Shown here: positions 1 to 9,259 of the stretch, one piece after another
Position numbering within the stretch: the first letter of the stretch is position 1
Layout of the letters: every line of letters starts with the position of its first letter
Origin: Verrucomicrobiia bacterium
GTDB lineage: Bacteria > Verrucomicrobiota > Verrucomicrobiia > Limisphaerales > DSYF01
Direction of reading: 5' to 3'
Length of the DNA: 56,380 bases
Assembly: GCA_035765895.1 (NCBI GenBank)
Contig: DASTWL010000051.1
Span: forward strand, 1 to 56,380
The notes under the pieces: generated by a model
Seen by the model: only the letters and a program-made list of their open reading frames with translations
Database searches by the model: none
What the model was told of the DNA's origin: nothing
Translations under genes and position numbers: made by a program

Positions 1-82
1 AGGCGTCATCGTAGCGTTTGGCTTGTGGCACCGGCGTCGCCGCAGTCGTGTGCTTGGGTTCAGCAGTCTTGAGCTTGTTCAT
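1..82 (-). CDS. Partial hypothetical protein (N-terminus only)
   Basis: An ATG at 82-80 on the minus strand opens a frame with no stop up to the window edge. It gives about 27 residues rich in Lys, Thr, Ala and Pro (MNKLKTAEPKHTT...). No convincing Shine-Dalgarno sequence lies upstream. It could be the start of a real gene that continues outside the window or a chance open frame. No function can be assigned. Confidence 0.3.
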   Translation of the reverse strand, partial: MNKLKTAEPKHTTAATPVPQAKRYDDA

Positions 83-113
83 GTGCGCTTTCTGTTAGCG
101 CACCGCCCCCAAG

Positions 114-953
114 GTGTCCATCAAACCGGGTGAGGCCCACACCAATTTGCACCAAACAACAGACGCCACTTTGTTTCCGTCTGGCGAAACACCTTGGGTG
201 CTTCCACTGCTAGATTTGCGGGTAATCGCTGAGGCTACAGAATTTCCTTCTCAGTTGATTCACTATTTCCGACGCAGACTCCGCATAAATCGCATCAAGA
301 AGTTGGAAGCGCACGATGAGTTGGATTGGTTCGGGTGTTACCTATCTGACGGCCTCATTTTTGATCCGTATGAACATGCCGGCCCTGACTCTCTGAGATT
401 GGGATCTTTCACATCCGAATTCGACGACTACTACTTCCACGAAAGAGGTCTCCGAAAAACACCAACCGAGATGCCACGGCAGAAAATGCCCGACTTATTT
501 CGAAAGGTGGTATTAGAAGTCGACGCTTCCAAAATCAACGGTCACTCCGAAGCAGTTTGCATGTTGCTAGATTTTGACGACGCTGGAAAAAATCAGTTCG
601 CTGAAACGCTCGCACGTCAACTTGCGGAGGCTAACAACAGTGGCAGAATAAATAATTTCAGCGCGAAGCTTCCGAACGCCGGATTTGGTGCCACATGCTT
701 TGTCTGCCCGCCGCATCGCGTCCAGGAGGCTTCCTTTGAATTCAGTTCTTTCGTCGAGTTAATGAAATACGATGCAAAAGCTGACAGATGGCTCGGCATA
801 TTATGCATTTCTGGTCAGTCGCAGATTGTTGGCTCTTGGTTTTTCCTGAATTCACCGTGGCGTGAGGATGCAGCGCTGGCTGCCGAACTGGCTAAATTGA
901 ATCGTAAATCTTCATCGCAGTGGCAAAAGGTGAGTAGTCGCAAATTTGATTGA
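114..953 (+). CDS. Hypothetical protein, probably a truncated C-terminal fragment
   Basis: This 279-residue protein starts at a GTG. An in-frame TAG at 96-98 prevents a longer start. The segment around residues 30-80 (LLDLRVIAEATEFPSQLIHY... then HDELDWFGCYLSDGL) reads like the inside of a larger soluble protein: from memory, similar segments occur in the C-terminal half of longer bacterial hypothetical proteins. No signal peptide, membrane helix or catalytic motif is visible. Its stop codon lies one base before the rtcB ATG, so the two may be co-transcribed. Base composition is lower in GC than in rtcB, which fits acquired or decaying DNA. It could also be a complete small protein; function is unknown. 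Confidence 0.6.
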   Translation: MSIKPGEAHTNLHQTTDATLFPSGETPWVLPLLDLRVIAEATEFPSQLIHYFRRRLRINRIKKLEAHDELDWFGCYLSDGLIFDPYEHAGPDSLRLGSFTSEFDDYYFHERGLRKTPTEMPRQKMPDLFRKVVLEVDASKINGHSEAVCMLLDFDDAGKNQFAETLARQLAEANNSGRINNFSAKLPNAGFGATCFVCPPHRVQEASFEFSSFVELMKYDAKADRWLGILCISGQSQIVGSWFFLNSPWREDAALAAELAKLNRKSSSQWQKVSSRKFD

Positions 954-954
954 T

Positions 955-2379
955 ATGAATACGAAAGATTTTCTCCGTCTCGGCGTGCCGTTGGGAGAAG
1001 CCACGCGGCGGGCGACAGATTTTGTTTCCAAGTTCATCCTCGACGACGGCGACAAGTCGCGGTTGGACGAGGAGGTTGCGGCCATTGTGGCGAACCCCGG
1101 CGCTTTCCTTGACGACGCGCTGCGGAAGGATTTTGCGAAGGCGTTGTTGAATGCGCCGCCGCCACCCCGCGCCGAGCCGGTGAAATATCATCAGTGGGGC
1201 ACCGGGCTGGAGCACGAGGCGGTGATTCAGATGGAGAAGGCGTGTCTGTTGCCGGTGTCGGTGGCGGGCGCGTTAATGCCGGATGCGCACGTGGGCTATG
1301 GCCTGCCCATCGGCGGTGTGCTGGCCACGGAGAACGCCGTGATTCCTTACGCCGTGGGCGTGGACATCGCCTGCCGCATGAAGATGACGGTGCTGGACAT
1401 CCCGGTGCGTGATCTGGAGCAGCGGCAGGAGCGGCTTACGCGCGCCATCGAGGCGGAGACGCGCTTCGGCGTGGGCGCGTCGTTCCGCGAGCGTCGTCGG
1501 CATGAGGTGCTGGATGCGGATTGGTCGGTCAGTCCGATCACGAAGCTGAACAAGGACAAGGCGTGGTCGCAACTTGGCACGAGCGGCAGCGGGAATCATT
1601 TCGTGGAGTTCGGGCTGTTCACGGCGCACGGGGAAATTGTGAGTCCAACTGGACAGGCTGGAAGCACTGTCCCACTACCCGCCGGCACCTATGTAGCGCT
1701 GCTCTCGCACAGCGGCAGCCGCGGCACGGGAGCAGCGGTGTGCGATTATTACAGCAAGCTCGCTTTCAGCCAATTTCCCGATTTGCCGAGTGAATTGAAA
1801 CGGCTCGCGTGGCTGTCGCTGGATTCACAGGAAGGCCAAGAATACTGGGCCGCCATGGAACTGATGGGACGTTACGCGGCGGCGAACCACGCGTGCATCC
1901 ACCGCCACATCGCGGAACACCTGGGCGCCCAGGTGCTGCTTGATTTGGAGAATCATCACAATTTCGCGTGGCGGGAACGGCATGTCATCGGCGGCGTGGA
2001 GCGCGAGGTCATCGTGCATCGCAAGGGCGCGACGCCGGCGGGATCCGGCGTGCTGGGCATCATCCCGGGTTCGATGGCGGCGCCGGGATTCGTGGTCAGC
2101 GGCAAGGGCAATCCGGAATCGCTGAACTCGTGCTCGCACGGCGCGGGCCGCGCCATGAGCCGCAAGGCCGCCAACGAGAAGTTCAACTGGAAGGACGTGA
2201 ACCGCCTGCTCAAGCAGCAGGGCGTGACGCTCATCAGTGCCGGCCTGGACGAAGTGCCGATGGCCTACAAAAACATCCGCGACGTCATGGCGGCGCAGCG
2301 GGATTTGGTCACCGTGCTGGGCGAGTTCCTGCCCAAGCTGGTGAAGATGGCGCCCGCCGGCGAGCGCCCGGAGGATTGA
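955..2379 (+). CDS. rtcB: RtcB family RNA-splicing ligase
   Basis: RtcB joins RNA 2',3'-cyclic phosphate or 3'-phosphate ends to 5'-OH ends in a GTP- and Mn2+-dependent reaction. All family hallmarks are present in order: GVDIACRMKM (metal-binding Asp and Cys), GTSGSGNHFVEFG, LSHSGSRGTG, LENHHNFAWRE, HRKGATPAGSG, PGSMAAPGFVVSG, SCSHGAGRAMSRKAA with the His that is guanylylated in known enzymes, and DEVPMAYKNI near the C-terminus. The length of 474 residues is normal. I chose the ATG at 955, one base after the upstream stop, over the TTG at 946. No archease or RtcA gene is visible nearby, so the physiological RNA target (tRNA repair or stress RNA healing) is not shown. Confidence 0.95.
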   Translation: MNTKDFLRLGVPLGEATRRATDFVSKFILDDGDKSRLDEEVAAIVANPGAFLDDALRKDFAKALLNAPPPPRAEPVKYHQWGTGLEHEAVIQMEKACLLPVSVAGALMPDAHVGYGLPIGGVLATENAVIPYAVGVDIACRMKMTVLDIPVRDLEQRQERLTRAIEAETRFGVGASFRERRRHEVLDADWSVSPITKLNKDKAWSQLGTSGSGNHFVEFGLFTAHGEIVSPTGQAGSTVPLPAGTYVALLSHSGSRGTGAAVCDYYSKLAFSQFPDLPSELKRLAWLSLDSQEGQEYWAAMELMGRYAAANHACIHRHIAEHLGAQVLLDLENHHNFAWRERHVIGGVEREVIVHRKGATPAGSGVLGIIPGSMAAPGFVVSGKGNPESLNSCSHGAGRAMSRKAANEKFNWKDVNRLLKQQGVTLISAGLDEVPMAYKNIRDVMAAQRDLVTVLGEFLPKLVKMAPAGERPED

Positions 2380-2479
2380 CCGCCGGCACGCTCCGACGGC
2401 AGATGTCAGACAGTCCGCGCGCGCGTTGCGCGTCGGTCTTGATTTTTTGGTCTGGGACAAACCATGCTGGGCGCGCTCC

Positions 2480-3142
2480 ATGCGCCGCCTCGTCCAACCC
2501 GATGTTTCCCGCCAGGCCGTCATCGCCGCATGCCTCACGGCGGCGTTGTGCTATCCCCGGTTCGCGTTGTGGACGCAACGGACGCACCCCATCTGGTATC
2601 TGGAAGCCGTCACGTTCTGCGGCAGCTTTGTGCTGTGGGCGTTTGTTTTCGCCTGGCACACGGCCTACACGCAGCGGCCGGTGTTCACGTGGCGGATCCG
2701 CACCGGGGCGTGGCTGGCCGCCACCGGCGCGGGCGTGCTGGCGGCCTTGATTCTGCACCAGTTTCTCGATCCCGCGCTGCACCGGGCCACGCCGGAAGAT
2801 TATCCGGCCAGCCTCGCGCAATGGGGGGCGATGACACTGTTCAGCCTCAGCTTGAACCAGCTCTTCCTCGTGTTTGCCCCGTTCGCGTGGCTCATCCGCC
2901 TAAGCCGGCGGCAGGCGGTGGCGGTGGCGCTCACGGTGCTGTTCGACGTGAGCCTGCTCCTGTTGAAGTCACATTGGTCTGCGGACCCCTTCCCGCTCAC
3001 GCTGCTCGCGACGCTGGTGGCGGTGCGGCTGGGGCTGGCCGGGCTGGCGGTCGGCTTTTATCTCCACGGCGGCGTGTGGCTCGCCACCTGGCTGGCGTTG
3101 CTGGTGCAGGCGCGCCATCTGCTGGGCCCGTTGGGGCCCTGA
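2480..3142 (+). CDS. Multi-pass inner-membrane protein of unknown function
   Basis: About 220 residues with roughly six hydrophobic segments, for example around AVIAACLTAALCY, FCGSFVLWAFVFAW, LAATGAGVLAALIL, LFSLSLNQLFLVFAPF and VALTVLFDVSLLLL. It most resembles a small polytopic membrane protein. The protease motifs of CAAX/CPBP proteins (EExxxR, HxxxN) are not seen. The ATG at 2480 was preferred because the frame upstream of it is charged and starts in the rtcB-gene_2480 spacer. It is convergent with the GH2 gene, with only 13 bases between the stops. Function unknown. Confidence 0.65.
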   Translation: MRRLVQPDVSRQAVIAACLTAALCYPRFALWTQRTHPIWYLEAVTFCGSFVLWAFVFAWHTAYTQRPVFTWRIRTGAWLAATGAGVLAALILHQFLDPALHRATPEDYPASLAQWGAMTLFSLSLNQLFLVFAPFAWLIRLSRRQAVAVALTVLFDVSLLLLKSHWSADPFPLTLLATLVAVRLGLAGLAVGFYLHGGVWLATWLALLVQARHLLGPLGP

Positions 3143-3155
3143 GAACGCCCGCCGC

Positions 3156-5729
3156 TTATGCGCTGAGGTCGAAGAGCGACCGGATGCGCAACGCGCGAAC
3201 CAGCCCGGCCCGGTCCAATGGATGTTGCGGACGAACCACCACCGTCACGGGCCGGTCCGGCTGGACGTGCAGGAAATTGTCCGAGAATGCAGCATCCACG
3301 TCCTCCACATCCAGCCAGGCCCACAACGCGGGATGTTCGGACCGCAACGTGACGTGGTGTTCGGCGCCGGCGGCCTGGACCGTGAAGGAGAGCCTGGGAT
3401 CGGGCAGCGCGACTTCCTTGGGCCGCACGAGCAGCACGAGGTTTTCCGAAACGACCCGGCCGCCGACTTCGAGGCGCAGCCAGGTCAGGAGGTTCGCCGG
3501 GCCGTGGCGCTGCGCCTCGCGGCCGAGTTGCAGCACCTGAACGCGCCGGCTCGTCCGCGCCGGAATGTCCAACGGCAAGGCGTCGCGCAACAGCACCGTC
3601 CCCTGCGGATTGGTGACCTCCCAGACCAACTGGCCGCGCGTGTCCGCGAGCTGGTCGCTGGTCACGAAGATTTCAATCGATGCGTCCGCGGGGTGCTCCA
3701 GCCCGCTCACGAGCAGCGGCGCGTAGAACCGGCGTGCCAGAAAATGCAGCGCCTTCCAGCGGCCGAAATAATCCACCGACGACCAGCTGACGACCGGCCA
3801 GCAATCATTGTATTGCCAGTAAACGCACCCCATCGACTTGGGCATGGATTGCCGCCAGTGTTCCGCGCCCATCTTGATGCCGTAGCCCTGCAAAATCTGG
3901 CTGAGCCACACGGTGCTTTCAAAATCCTTGGGCGCCTTGAAGTAGTTCGGGATCATCGCGACAATTTTCTCATTGCCGTCGTTGTTCGAGCGCTGGTGCC
4001 ATTTCATGACGGGCGACAGCACCGAGGCGCGATCGGCTTCGGTGGTGAACGCACGAATCGTCCGCGGATGCGGGAAGGATTGGAAACCGAACTCGCTCAT
4101 GAACCCGTCCAGCGTGCGGTAAATCTCAAACTGTTCGCCACCGTGCCAGACCTTCCAAAAATGCACGTCGCCGCAGTCGGGGCTGCCGGAAACGTAATTC
4201 GCCTGCGGCGCGAGCGCCTTCACTTCCGCGCCCAGCAATTCCTTGAACAGCTTGTCGTAATCCGCCTGTCCCATGCTCTGGTCCGACCATTTTTCCTTGG
4301 TCATGAGGCCGATTTCATTGTTGCCGCACCACACGGCGATGCACGCGTGATGCCGGAGGCGGAGCAGGTTGTCCCGTGCCTCCTGCCGCACGTTGGCCAG
4401 GAACGCGTCGTCAAACGCCGGATACGCCGAGCACGCGAACTTGAAGTCCAGCCAGACGCAGACGCCCAGTTCGTCGCACGCGTCAAACAGCGCGTCCTCC
4501 TCATAATAGCCACCGCCCCAGAACCGCAGCGAATTCATGTTCACCGCCACCGCGTCGGCCACGTAACGCCGCAGCCGCTCCGGCGTCACACGCGTGGCGA
4601 ACACATCGGTGGGAATGAAATTCGCGCCCTTGGCGAAAAACGGCACGCCGTTGACGGCGAACCGCAGCGGCAGCGCACCTTCCGGCGGCAACAGCTCGAG
4701 CCGGCGCAGTCCGAGGCGCTTGGTCATCCGGCCGAGCACCTGGCCATCCGGATTCAACAGTTCCACGGTGACCTCGTAAAGCGGCTGCCGGCCCATGCCC
4801 GCCGGCCACCACAACTGCGGATTCTTGATTTCGAGGGCCACCCGCCCCTGCCCGCCGGGACACGGCATCGTGGCCTTCGCCACCAAGTGTCCCGCGTGTT
4901 GCACCGTGACGCGCGCGGACGCGGAAACGGGCCGCACCAGCTCCGCTTCAACCGCCACCTCCAGCCCGACCCGGCCGGGCTGGGAATGATCCTGCAACAC
5001 GAGAAAACTGTGCAGCCGGCCTTCGTCGTAGCCGAGGATTTCGATGGGCCGCCAGATGCCACACGAAGGCAGCACGGCCCCCCAATCCCAGCCGAAGCTG
5101 CACGGTTCCTTGCGCACCCACGCCCGCCCCTTGGGCTCGTGCGAGCCGATCCATTCATACAACGGCCGTTCGGCGTTGCGCCGGGCCATCACCGGATACG
5201 GCGAGGCAAAGGTGATTTCGATTTCGTTCGCGCCGTCGGTCAGGAGCAGCTTCACGTCAAATTCCCACCCGCGAAACATGTTGTCGGTCGAACCCAGGAC
5301 ATGTCCGTTGAGTTTGAGCGTTGCCAGCGTATCCAGCCCCTCGCACCGCAGCAGCACACGGTCGCGCTGCCGCACCCCGGCCGGAACCTGGAAGGTGCGG
5401 CGATAACGCCAGTCGGACTGCCCGATCCACTGCAACGACGCTTCATTGTCCCGGTAAAACGGATCCGGAATCCGGCCGGCCGCCAGCAAATCCGTGTGCA
5501 CACAGCCCGGCACGGTGGCCGGCAGCCAGTCGTCTTTGTCCACCGGCGCCACCTCCCACGCGCCATCCAGCGGGAATCGTTCGGCGGCCAGCGCATTGGC
5601 CGGGTCGCGTTGAAAGGTCGCGCAGCCCGCGAGTGTGGTGGCGCCGGCGGCCACCGTGGTTAACGCCAGAAAATGGCGGCGGCTCATGCCGGAGCCGCCA
5701 TCGCCTTGAGCGACAGATGAAGGTGACAT
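3156..5729 (-). CDS. GH2 beta-mannosidase-like glycosidase, Tat-exported lipoprotein
   Basis: The protein has about 857 residues. The N-terminus carries a twin-arginine signal with lipobox (SRRHFLALTTVAAGATTLAGC), so it is probably exported folded and lipid-anchored. The GH2 layout follows: jelly-roll sugar-binding domain (VPGCVHTDLLAAGRIPDPFY, typical of beta-mannosidases), immunoglobulin-like domain, then a TIM barrel with WCGNNEIG carrying the acid/base Glu and FMSEFGFQSFP carrying the nucleophile Glu. The family hydrolyses terminal beta-mannosides (EC 3.2.1.25-like). Starts at 5729 and 5687 both keep the Tat signal; I give the longer. It diverges from gene_5866 over a 136-bp spacer and belongs with the other sugar-degrading genes at 7-15.7 kb. 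Other GH2 specificities cannot be excluded. Confidence 0.9.
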   Translation of the reverse strand: MSPSSVAQGDGGSGMSRRHFLALTTVAAGATTLAGCATFQRDPANALAAERFPLDGAWEVAPVDKDDWLPATVPGCVHTDLLAAGRIPDPFYRDNEASLQWIGQSDWRYRRTFQVPAGVRQRDRVLLRCEGLDTLATLKLNGHVLGSTDNMFRGWEFDVKLLLTDGANEIEITFASPYPVMARRNAERPLYEWIGSHEPKGRAWVRKEPCSFGWDWGAVLPSCGIWRPIEILGYDEGRLHSFLVLQDHSQPGRVGLEVAVEAELVRPVSASARVTVQHAGHLVAKATMPCPGGQGRVALEIKNPQLWWPAGMGRQPLYEVTVELLNPDGQVLGRMTKRLGLRRLELLPPEGALPLRFAVNGVPFFAKGANFIPTDVFATRVTPERLRRYVADAVAVNMNSLRFWGGGYYEEDALFDACDELGVCVWLDFKFACSAYPAFDDAFLANVRQEARDNLLRLRHHACIAVWCGNNEIGLMTKEKWSDQSMGQADYDKLFKELLGAEVKALAPQANYVSGSPDCGDVHFWKVWHGGEQFEIYRTLDGFMSEFGFQSFPHPRTIRAFTTEADRASVLSPVMKWHQRSNNDGNEKIVAMIPNYFKAPKDFESTVWLSQILQGYGIKMGAEHWRQSMPKSMGCVYWQYNDCWPVVSWSSVDYFGRWKALHFLARRFYAPLLVSGLEHPADASIEIFVTSDQLADTRGQLVWEVTNPQGTVLLRDALPLDIPARTSRRVQVLQLGREAQRHGPANLLTWLRLEVGGRVVSENLVLLVRPKEVALPDPRLSFTVQAAGAEHHVTLRSEHPALWAWLDVEDVDAAFSDNFLHVQPDRPVTVVVRPQHPLDRAGLVRALRIRSLFDLSA

Positions 5730-5865
5730 GTTGAGAGCAGGGTTCGGCGGGAAGGAATCACGGAACGTCCCATCCCGCAAGACGGAACCGGTTCGGTCCG
5801 CGCGCGGGCCAGCCGGAATTTCCTCCAGCGAAACGCCGTCACCTGTGCTAAACTGCGCGCGTTTG

Positions 5866-6324
5866 ATGAACATGGACAACTCCGCCTCTCTTATCCCGGA
5901 AAACATTCCGCCCCAGGAACACCTGGCCCGACTTCGCAACGCGCTGCTCGCCCTGCACAAGGCGCTCGTGGATTCGGAGCGGGTCAGCTACGAGAAAACC
6001 GTCGCCCCGATTCCGTCGCCAAACCACTTTCTGCAGCTGCTCACGCGGGATCCGTGGTTCGCCTGGCTGCAACCCTTTTCGCAATTGATCGTGGCCATGG
6101 ATGAAACGCTGGAAGCGAAGGAACCGCCCACCCGCAAGACGGCGGCGGCGTTGATGCAACAAGCGGCGGGACTGCTCGTCGCGGCGGAGAACGGGAACGG
6201 CTTTGCCGGCCACTACGACGCCGCGCTCCAACGAGATCCGGACGTGGTGATGGCGCACGCCGCCGTGGCCCAAATCATCAATCCACGCCCCACGCCACCC
6301 GCCTCACCGACAACACCGCGGTGA
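5866..6324 (+). CDS. Conserved hypothetical protein, about 152 residues
   Basis: A soluble protein starting at an ATG (5866; a second ATG is at 5872). The central block, LHKALVDSERVSYEKTVAPI followed by a NHFLQLLTRDPWFAWLQPFS segment and a LIVAMDE helix, looks like a small helical family that I recall as annotated only as hypothetical in several phyla. There are no membrane segments or catalytic motifs. The last 20 residues are Pro/Thr-rich and probably disordered. It diverges from the GH2 gene and converges with the response regulator. Function unknown. Confidence 0.7.
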   Translation: MNMDNSASLIPENIPPQEHLARLRNALLALHKALVDSERVSYEKTVAPIPSPNHFLQLLTRDPWFAWLQPFSQLIVAMDETLEAKEPPTRKTAAALMQQAAGLLVAAENGNGFAGHYDAALQRDPDVVMAHAAVAQIINPRPTPPASPTTPR

Positions 6325-6352
6325 AGCGGCGCCGGGCGGCGGACGAACGAAG

Positions 6353-6970
6353 CTACTTGGATTGCGCCGACAAACATGCGGCGCAGATCTCCCGCAGAAT
6401 GCTGGTTTCAACGTGGTCCGCGAGGTAGGTCTCCAGGCCGACCCACCGGCCATCGACGCCGTGGGTCCGGTGACACCATGGGCAATACCGCAAGTGCCCG
6501 ATGGGCGGCGCGTAAACCGGCAGTGGAGGCGAAGCGGCGGGCAGGCCCAGTTCCAGTTCCGGATGCGGGAGTGACTCCGGCGCCGGGATGTCTTCCGGCT
6601 GGGGCTCAAGCGCGTGACGCACTGCCGGCCCCAAATCGTGAATGTCGTGCTTGAAGACGTAGTCGGTTGCCCCGCGATCAAACATGTCCATCACCATTTG
6701 CTGGTCATTGGACCCGCTGACAAAGATGAACGGCAGTTCCGGCCGGGATGCCCGCACGATGGCCAGCGCCTTGAAGCCGTCGAACGAGGGCAGTCCGTGG
6801 TCAGACAGGATGACGTCGGGCTGTTGCGCCTCCAGGGCGTGACGCAATTCGGGCTCGGACTCGATGCGCGTCAGGCGAAACGCGAGCCGGGCGGACTTCA
6901 AGGTGCGCGCAATCAATTCAGCATCGATCTCGCTGTCCTCGATCAGCAGGATTTGTAACGAAGCACTCAC
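6353..6970 (-). CDS. Single-domain response regulator with C-terminal CxxC zinc-like tail
   Basis: Residues 1-125 form a CheY-like receiver: acidic pair in LLIEDSEID, phospho-acceptor Asp in VILSDHGLPSFDG, switch Ser in FIFVSGS, and the conserved Lys in DYVFKHD. No DNA-binding output domain follows. The tail contains YCPWCHRTHGVDGRW and, near the end, ICAACL. That is a degenerate form of the short CxWC...CPxC module often attached to receiver or PAS proteins and probably binds a metal. The start is a GTG at 6970. No cognate histidine kinase is nearby, so it is an orphan regulator that may act through protein contacts. Confidence 0.85.
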   Translation of the reverse strand: MSASLQILLIEDSEIDAELIARTLKSARLAFRLTRIESEPELRHALEAQQPDVILSDHGLPSFDGFKALAIVRASRPELPFIFVSGSNDQQMVMDMFDRGATDYVFKHDIHDLGPAVRHALEPQPEDIPAPESLPHPELELGLPAASPPLPVYAPPIGHLRYCPWCHRTHGVDGRWVGLETYLADHVETSILREICAACLSAQSK

Positions 6971-7030
6971 AGGCTCGGTGCCTTGCTCCGAGCTAAGCCC
7001 CGTTGGCCGGAAAATTCAAGCAGGGGTTAT

Positions 7031-9259
7031 TCACCGGCAGCGCACCAGGACGCGGAGCCGCATCGCCCGGTAACCGCCCGCGTTGCCCGCAAACGTCCAG
7101 TCGGAATTGTTCCGCGGCTGATTGCCGATGCCGACGTCGGCATGCGCGCCGTCACGCCAGTGGTTGATGGCGAACAACGTCTGCCGGGCCGCGTGATTGT
7201 GCACCTGCATGCAGCCGTAGCCGTCCGCGGGATCCGTCGGCTGGTCGCCGAAATCGAACACGTCGCCCGAGGCGTTCGGGACGTTGGCGCCGTTCTGCTG
7301 GGTGTAGTTGTTCGGCCAGAATTCGATGTTCCCGCCGGCCAGGTTCGTGCCGGTCTTGAGGCCGTTGACGTTGGCAAACACGTTGAGGTTTTTGACGGGC
7401 TGCTGGAAGTGGGCGCCGGAGCCGAACCCCGGCACGCCGAGCTTGCCCGGGTCGTCAGTGAACGCGTCCATCGAGACATACACATCCTGGGTGTTCCAAT
7501 TCGCGTCCGTCAGTTCGACGAAATAGGCCACGCGGTCGAAGGGCTGATGGAGGTTCCGGTGATTGTCCACGTCATACCGGATGTTGGCGCCCAATTTCGT
7601 CAGATCGAGGTCATAAACGAGCTGGTAATCCCTGGCCTCCGGCACGTGCAGCCCCATCCAGTCGCGCTTGGGCATGTCGCCCGCGCGGAAGGCGCCCGCG
7701 GGCAGCCCTTCGGCGTTGATCAAGTTGGGTTCGGCCAGGCCGCTCCAGGCAAAGCGCAGGGCCACCGGATGTTTCACTTCCGGCGCGGAAAGCACCACCG
7801 CGTCGCCAGCGATGCGGGCGTCGGCCTTCACAAAGCCGCCTTCATCGGCGTCAATGATTTCAAACCAGTCCAGCGGCTTGCCATCACGGCTTTTCAGGCC
7901 GCCGCCCACGTGATTGAACGTAACGCGCAGTTTGTCACCATCGATGGCCATCGACTTGTAGGTCGGACCGGAGAACACGAGATTCTTCTGGCCGTAGGTG
8001 CCGGCGAGAGCCAGCAACGCCAGCCGATGACCAACGTCCTGTTTGTTCTGCGGATGAATGTCCGTGAGGTTGCCAATGTCATTGATGACGGCCATGCCGG
8101 TGTTGGGAATGGTGTTGGCGGCGACCGTCTGCGCCTCCCACAGTTCGGCCAGTTTTTCGGGATTGTCCCCGTAGTTGAAGGGCGCAATCTGCACGAAGTA
8201 GAACGGGAAATCGCCCTCGCCCCACAGTGCGCGCCAGCCGCCCACCAGCGCCCGCATCCGGTCGGCATACCGCATGCCTTCGGATTCATTGGCCTCGCCT
8301 TGATACCAGATGGCGCCGCGCAACGCGAAGGGCACCAGCGGATGAATCATGCCGTTGTAAAGGGCCGTGGCCTGCTGCAAATCATGCGGCGCGCGCAGTT
8401 CTTCGGGATACGCCGGCACGGCGGGCACCAGCTCCTGGCCCGCCAGCGCGGTGCGCGCCGAATGCAGCCATTGATCAAACTGGTCGAGGGTCTGCCGCAG
8501 GCGCTCCTGATGAAGCGGGGTGCTCGGGTCACCGAGCTGGACGCGTTCGTATTCCTCCTTCAGCGCCGGCACCGCGGCGAAGCCTTCCGGCGGCGTCCAT
8601 GATTCGATGCGCGTCCCGCCCCAGTCGGCTTCGATCAGGCCGACCGTCACGCCGAGCTTCTCGTTGAGTTCGCGGCCGAAAAAGTAGCCGGCGGCCGAAA
8701 ACCCGTCCCAGCCGCCCGCAGCGACGGATTCCGGTGTGCAAACTTTCCACGTGCCTTCCATGTCACTCTGCGGCTGCGGGGTCCAGCGATTGTTCACCAT
8801 CAACAGCCGCAGGCCCGGATGATTGGCGGCGGCGATCTCTGCCTTGCCATTGATGCCGCGGCCGAGACCAAATTCCATGTTCGACTGCCCGGAGCACAGC
8901 CAGACCTCGCCGATCATGACATCCTCGCAGGTCACCGTGCTCGAACCGCTCACCGTGAGCGTGTAGGGCCCGCCGGCCGGCAGGGCGGGCAGAACGGTTT
9001 TCCATTCTCCGCGGGCATTGGCCACCGCGGTCTGGTTCGCGTCCCCGAGTTTGACGGTGACAGTTTCGCCGGGATTGGCCCAACCCCAAATGGTGAGCGG
9101 CTTTTGCTGCTGCAACACCATGTGGCTGCCAAAAACGTGCGGCAGGCGCACCTCGGCGCGCGCGGTGGCCGGCACCGCCAGACCGCCCCCCAGCAACAAC
9201 CCCATCAGCCAACCGGCCACGACGAACGGCGAGCGAAGCATGCGACTTGAATGTTTCAT
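7031..9259 (-). CDS. Secreted sialate O-acetylesterase (SGNH hydrolase) with C-terminal extension
   Basis: About 742 residues with an N-terminal Sec signal (VVAGWLMGLLLGGGLAVPATARA). The early VFGSHMVLQQ segment and the GQSNMEFG nucleophile-serine block are typical of the sialate O-acetylesterase family (former DUF303). Further catalytic blocks are IWYQGEANESE and DIHPQNKQDVGHRLA with the Asp-x-x-His dyad. Such enzymes remove O-acetyl groups from sialic acids or other acetylated glycans. After residue 530 there is an extra beta-rich domain of about 200 residues that could bind carbohydrate. I chose the ATG at 9259; 9241 is a possible later start. It diverges from the sulfatase gene across 141 bp, suggesting joint control of glycan removal. 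Confidence 0.9.
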   Translation of the reverse strand: MKHSSRMLRSPFVVAGWLMGLLLGGGLAVPATARAEVRLPHVFGSHMVLQQQKPLTIWGWANPGETVTVKLGDANQTAVANARGEWKTVLPALPAGGPYTLTVSGSSTVTCEDVMIGEVWLCSGQSNMEFGLGRGINGKAEIAAANHPGLRLLMVNNRWTPQPQSDMEGTWKVCTPESVAAGGWDGFSAAGYFFGRELNEKLGVTVGLIEADWGGTRIESWTPPEGFAAVPALKEEYERVQLGDPSTPLHQERLRQTLDQFDQWLHSARTALAGQELVPAVPAYPEELRAPHDLQQATALYNGMIHPLVPFALRGAIWYQGEANESEGMRYADRMRALVGGWRALWGEGDFPFYFVQIAPFNYGDNPEKLAELWEAQTVAANTIPNTGMAVINDIGNLTDIHPQNKQDVGHRLALLALAGTYGQKNLVFSGPTYKSMAIDGDKLRVTFNHVGGGLKSRDGKPLDWFEIIDADEGGFVKADARIAGDAVVLSAPEVKHPVALRFAWSGLAEPNLINAEGLPAGAFRAGDMPKRDWMGLHVPEARDYQLVYDLDLTKLGANIRYDVDNHRNLHQPFDRVAYFVELTDANWNTQDVYVSMDAFTDDPGKLGVPGFGSGAHFQQPVKNLNVFANVNGLKTGTNLAGGNIEFWPNNYTQQNGANVPNASGDVFDFGDQPTDPADGYGCMQVHNHAARQTLFAINHWRDGAHADVGIGNQPRNNSDWTFAGNAGGYRAMRLRVLVRCR

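Noticed and set aside
3118-3142. GGGCCC-gttg-GGGCCC hairpin as a bidirectional terminator between converging genes
   Set aside because: It is inside the coding end of the membrane protein gene and lacks a T-run on both strands.
3222-5663. Long plus-strand open frame of more than 800 codons
   Set aside because: It lies fully antisense to the GH2 glycosidase, whose domains and catalytic motifs are clear; high GC keeps the opposite frame open by chance.
6983-8602. Plus-strand open frame of more than 500 codons
   Set aside because: Antisense to the sialate O-acetylesterase; composition rich in Arg, His, Gly and Val without domain signal.
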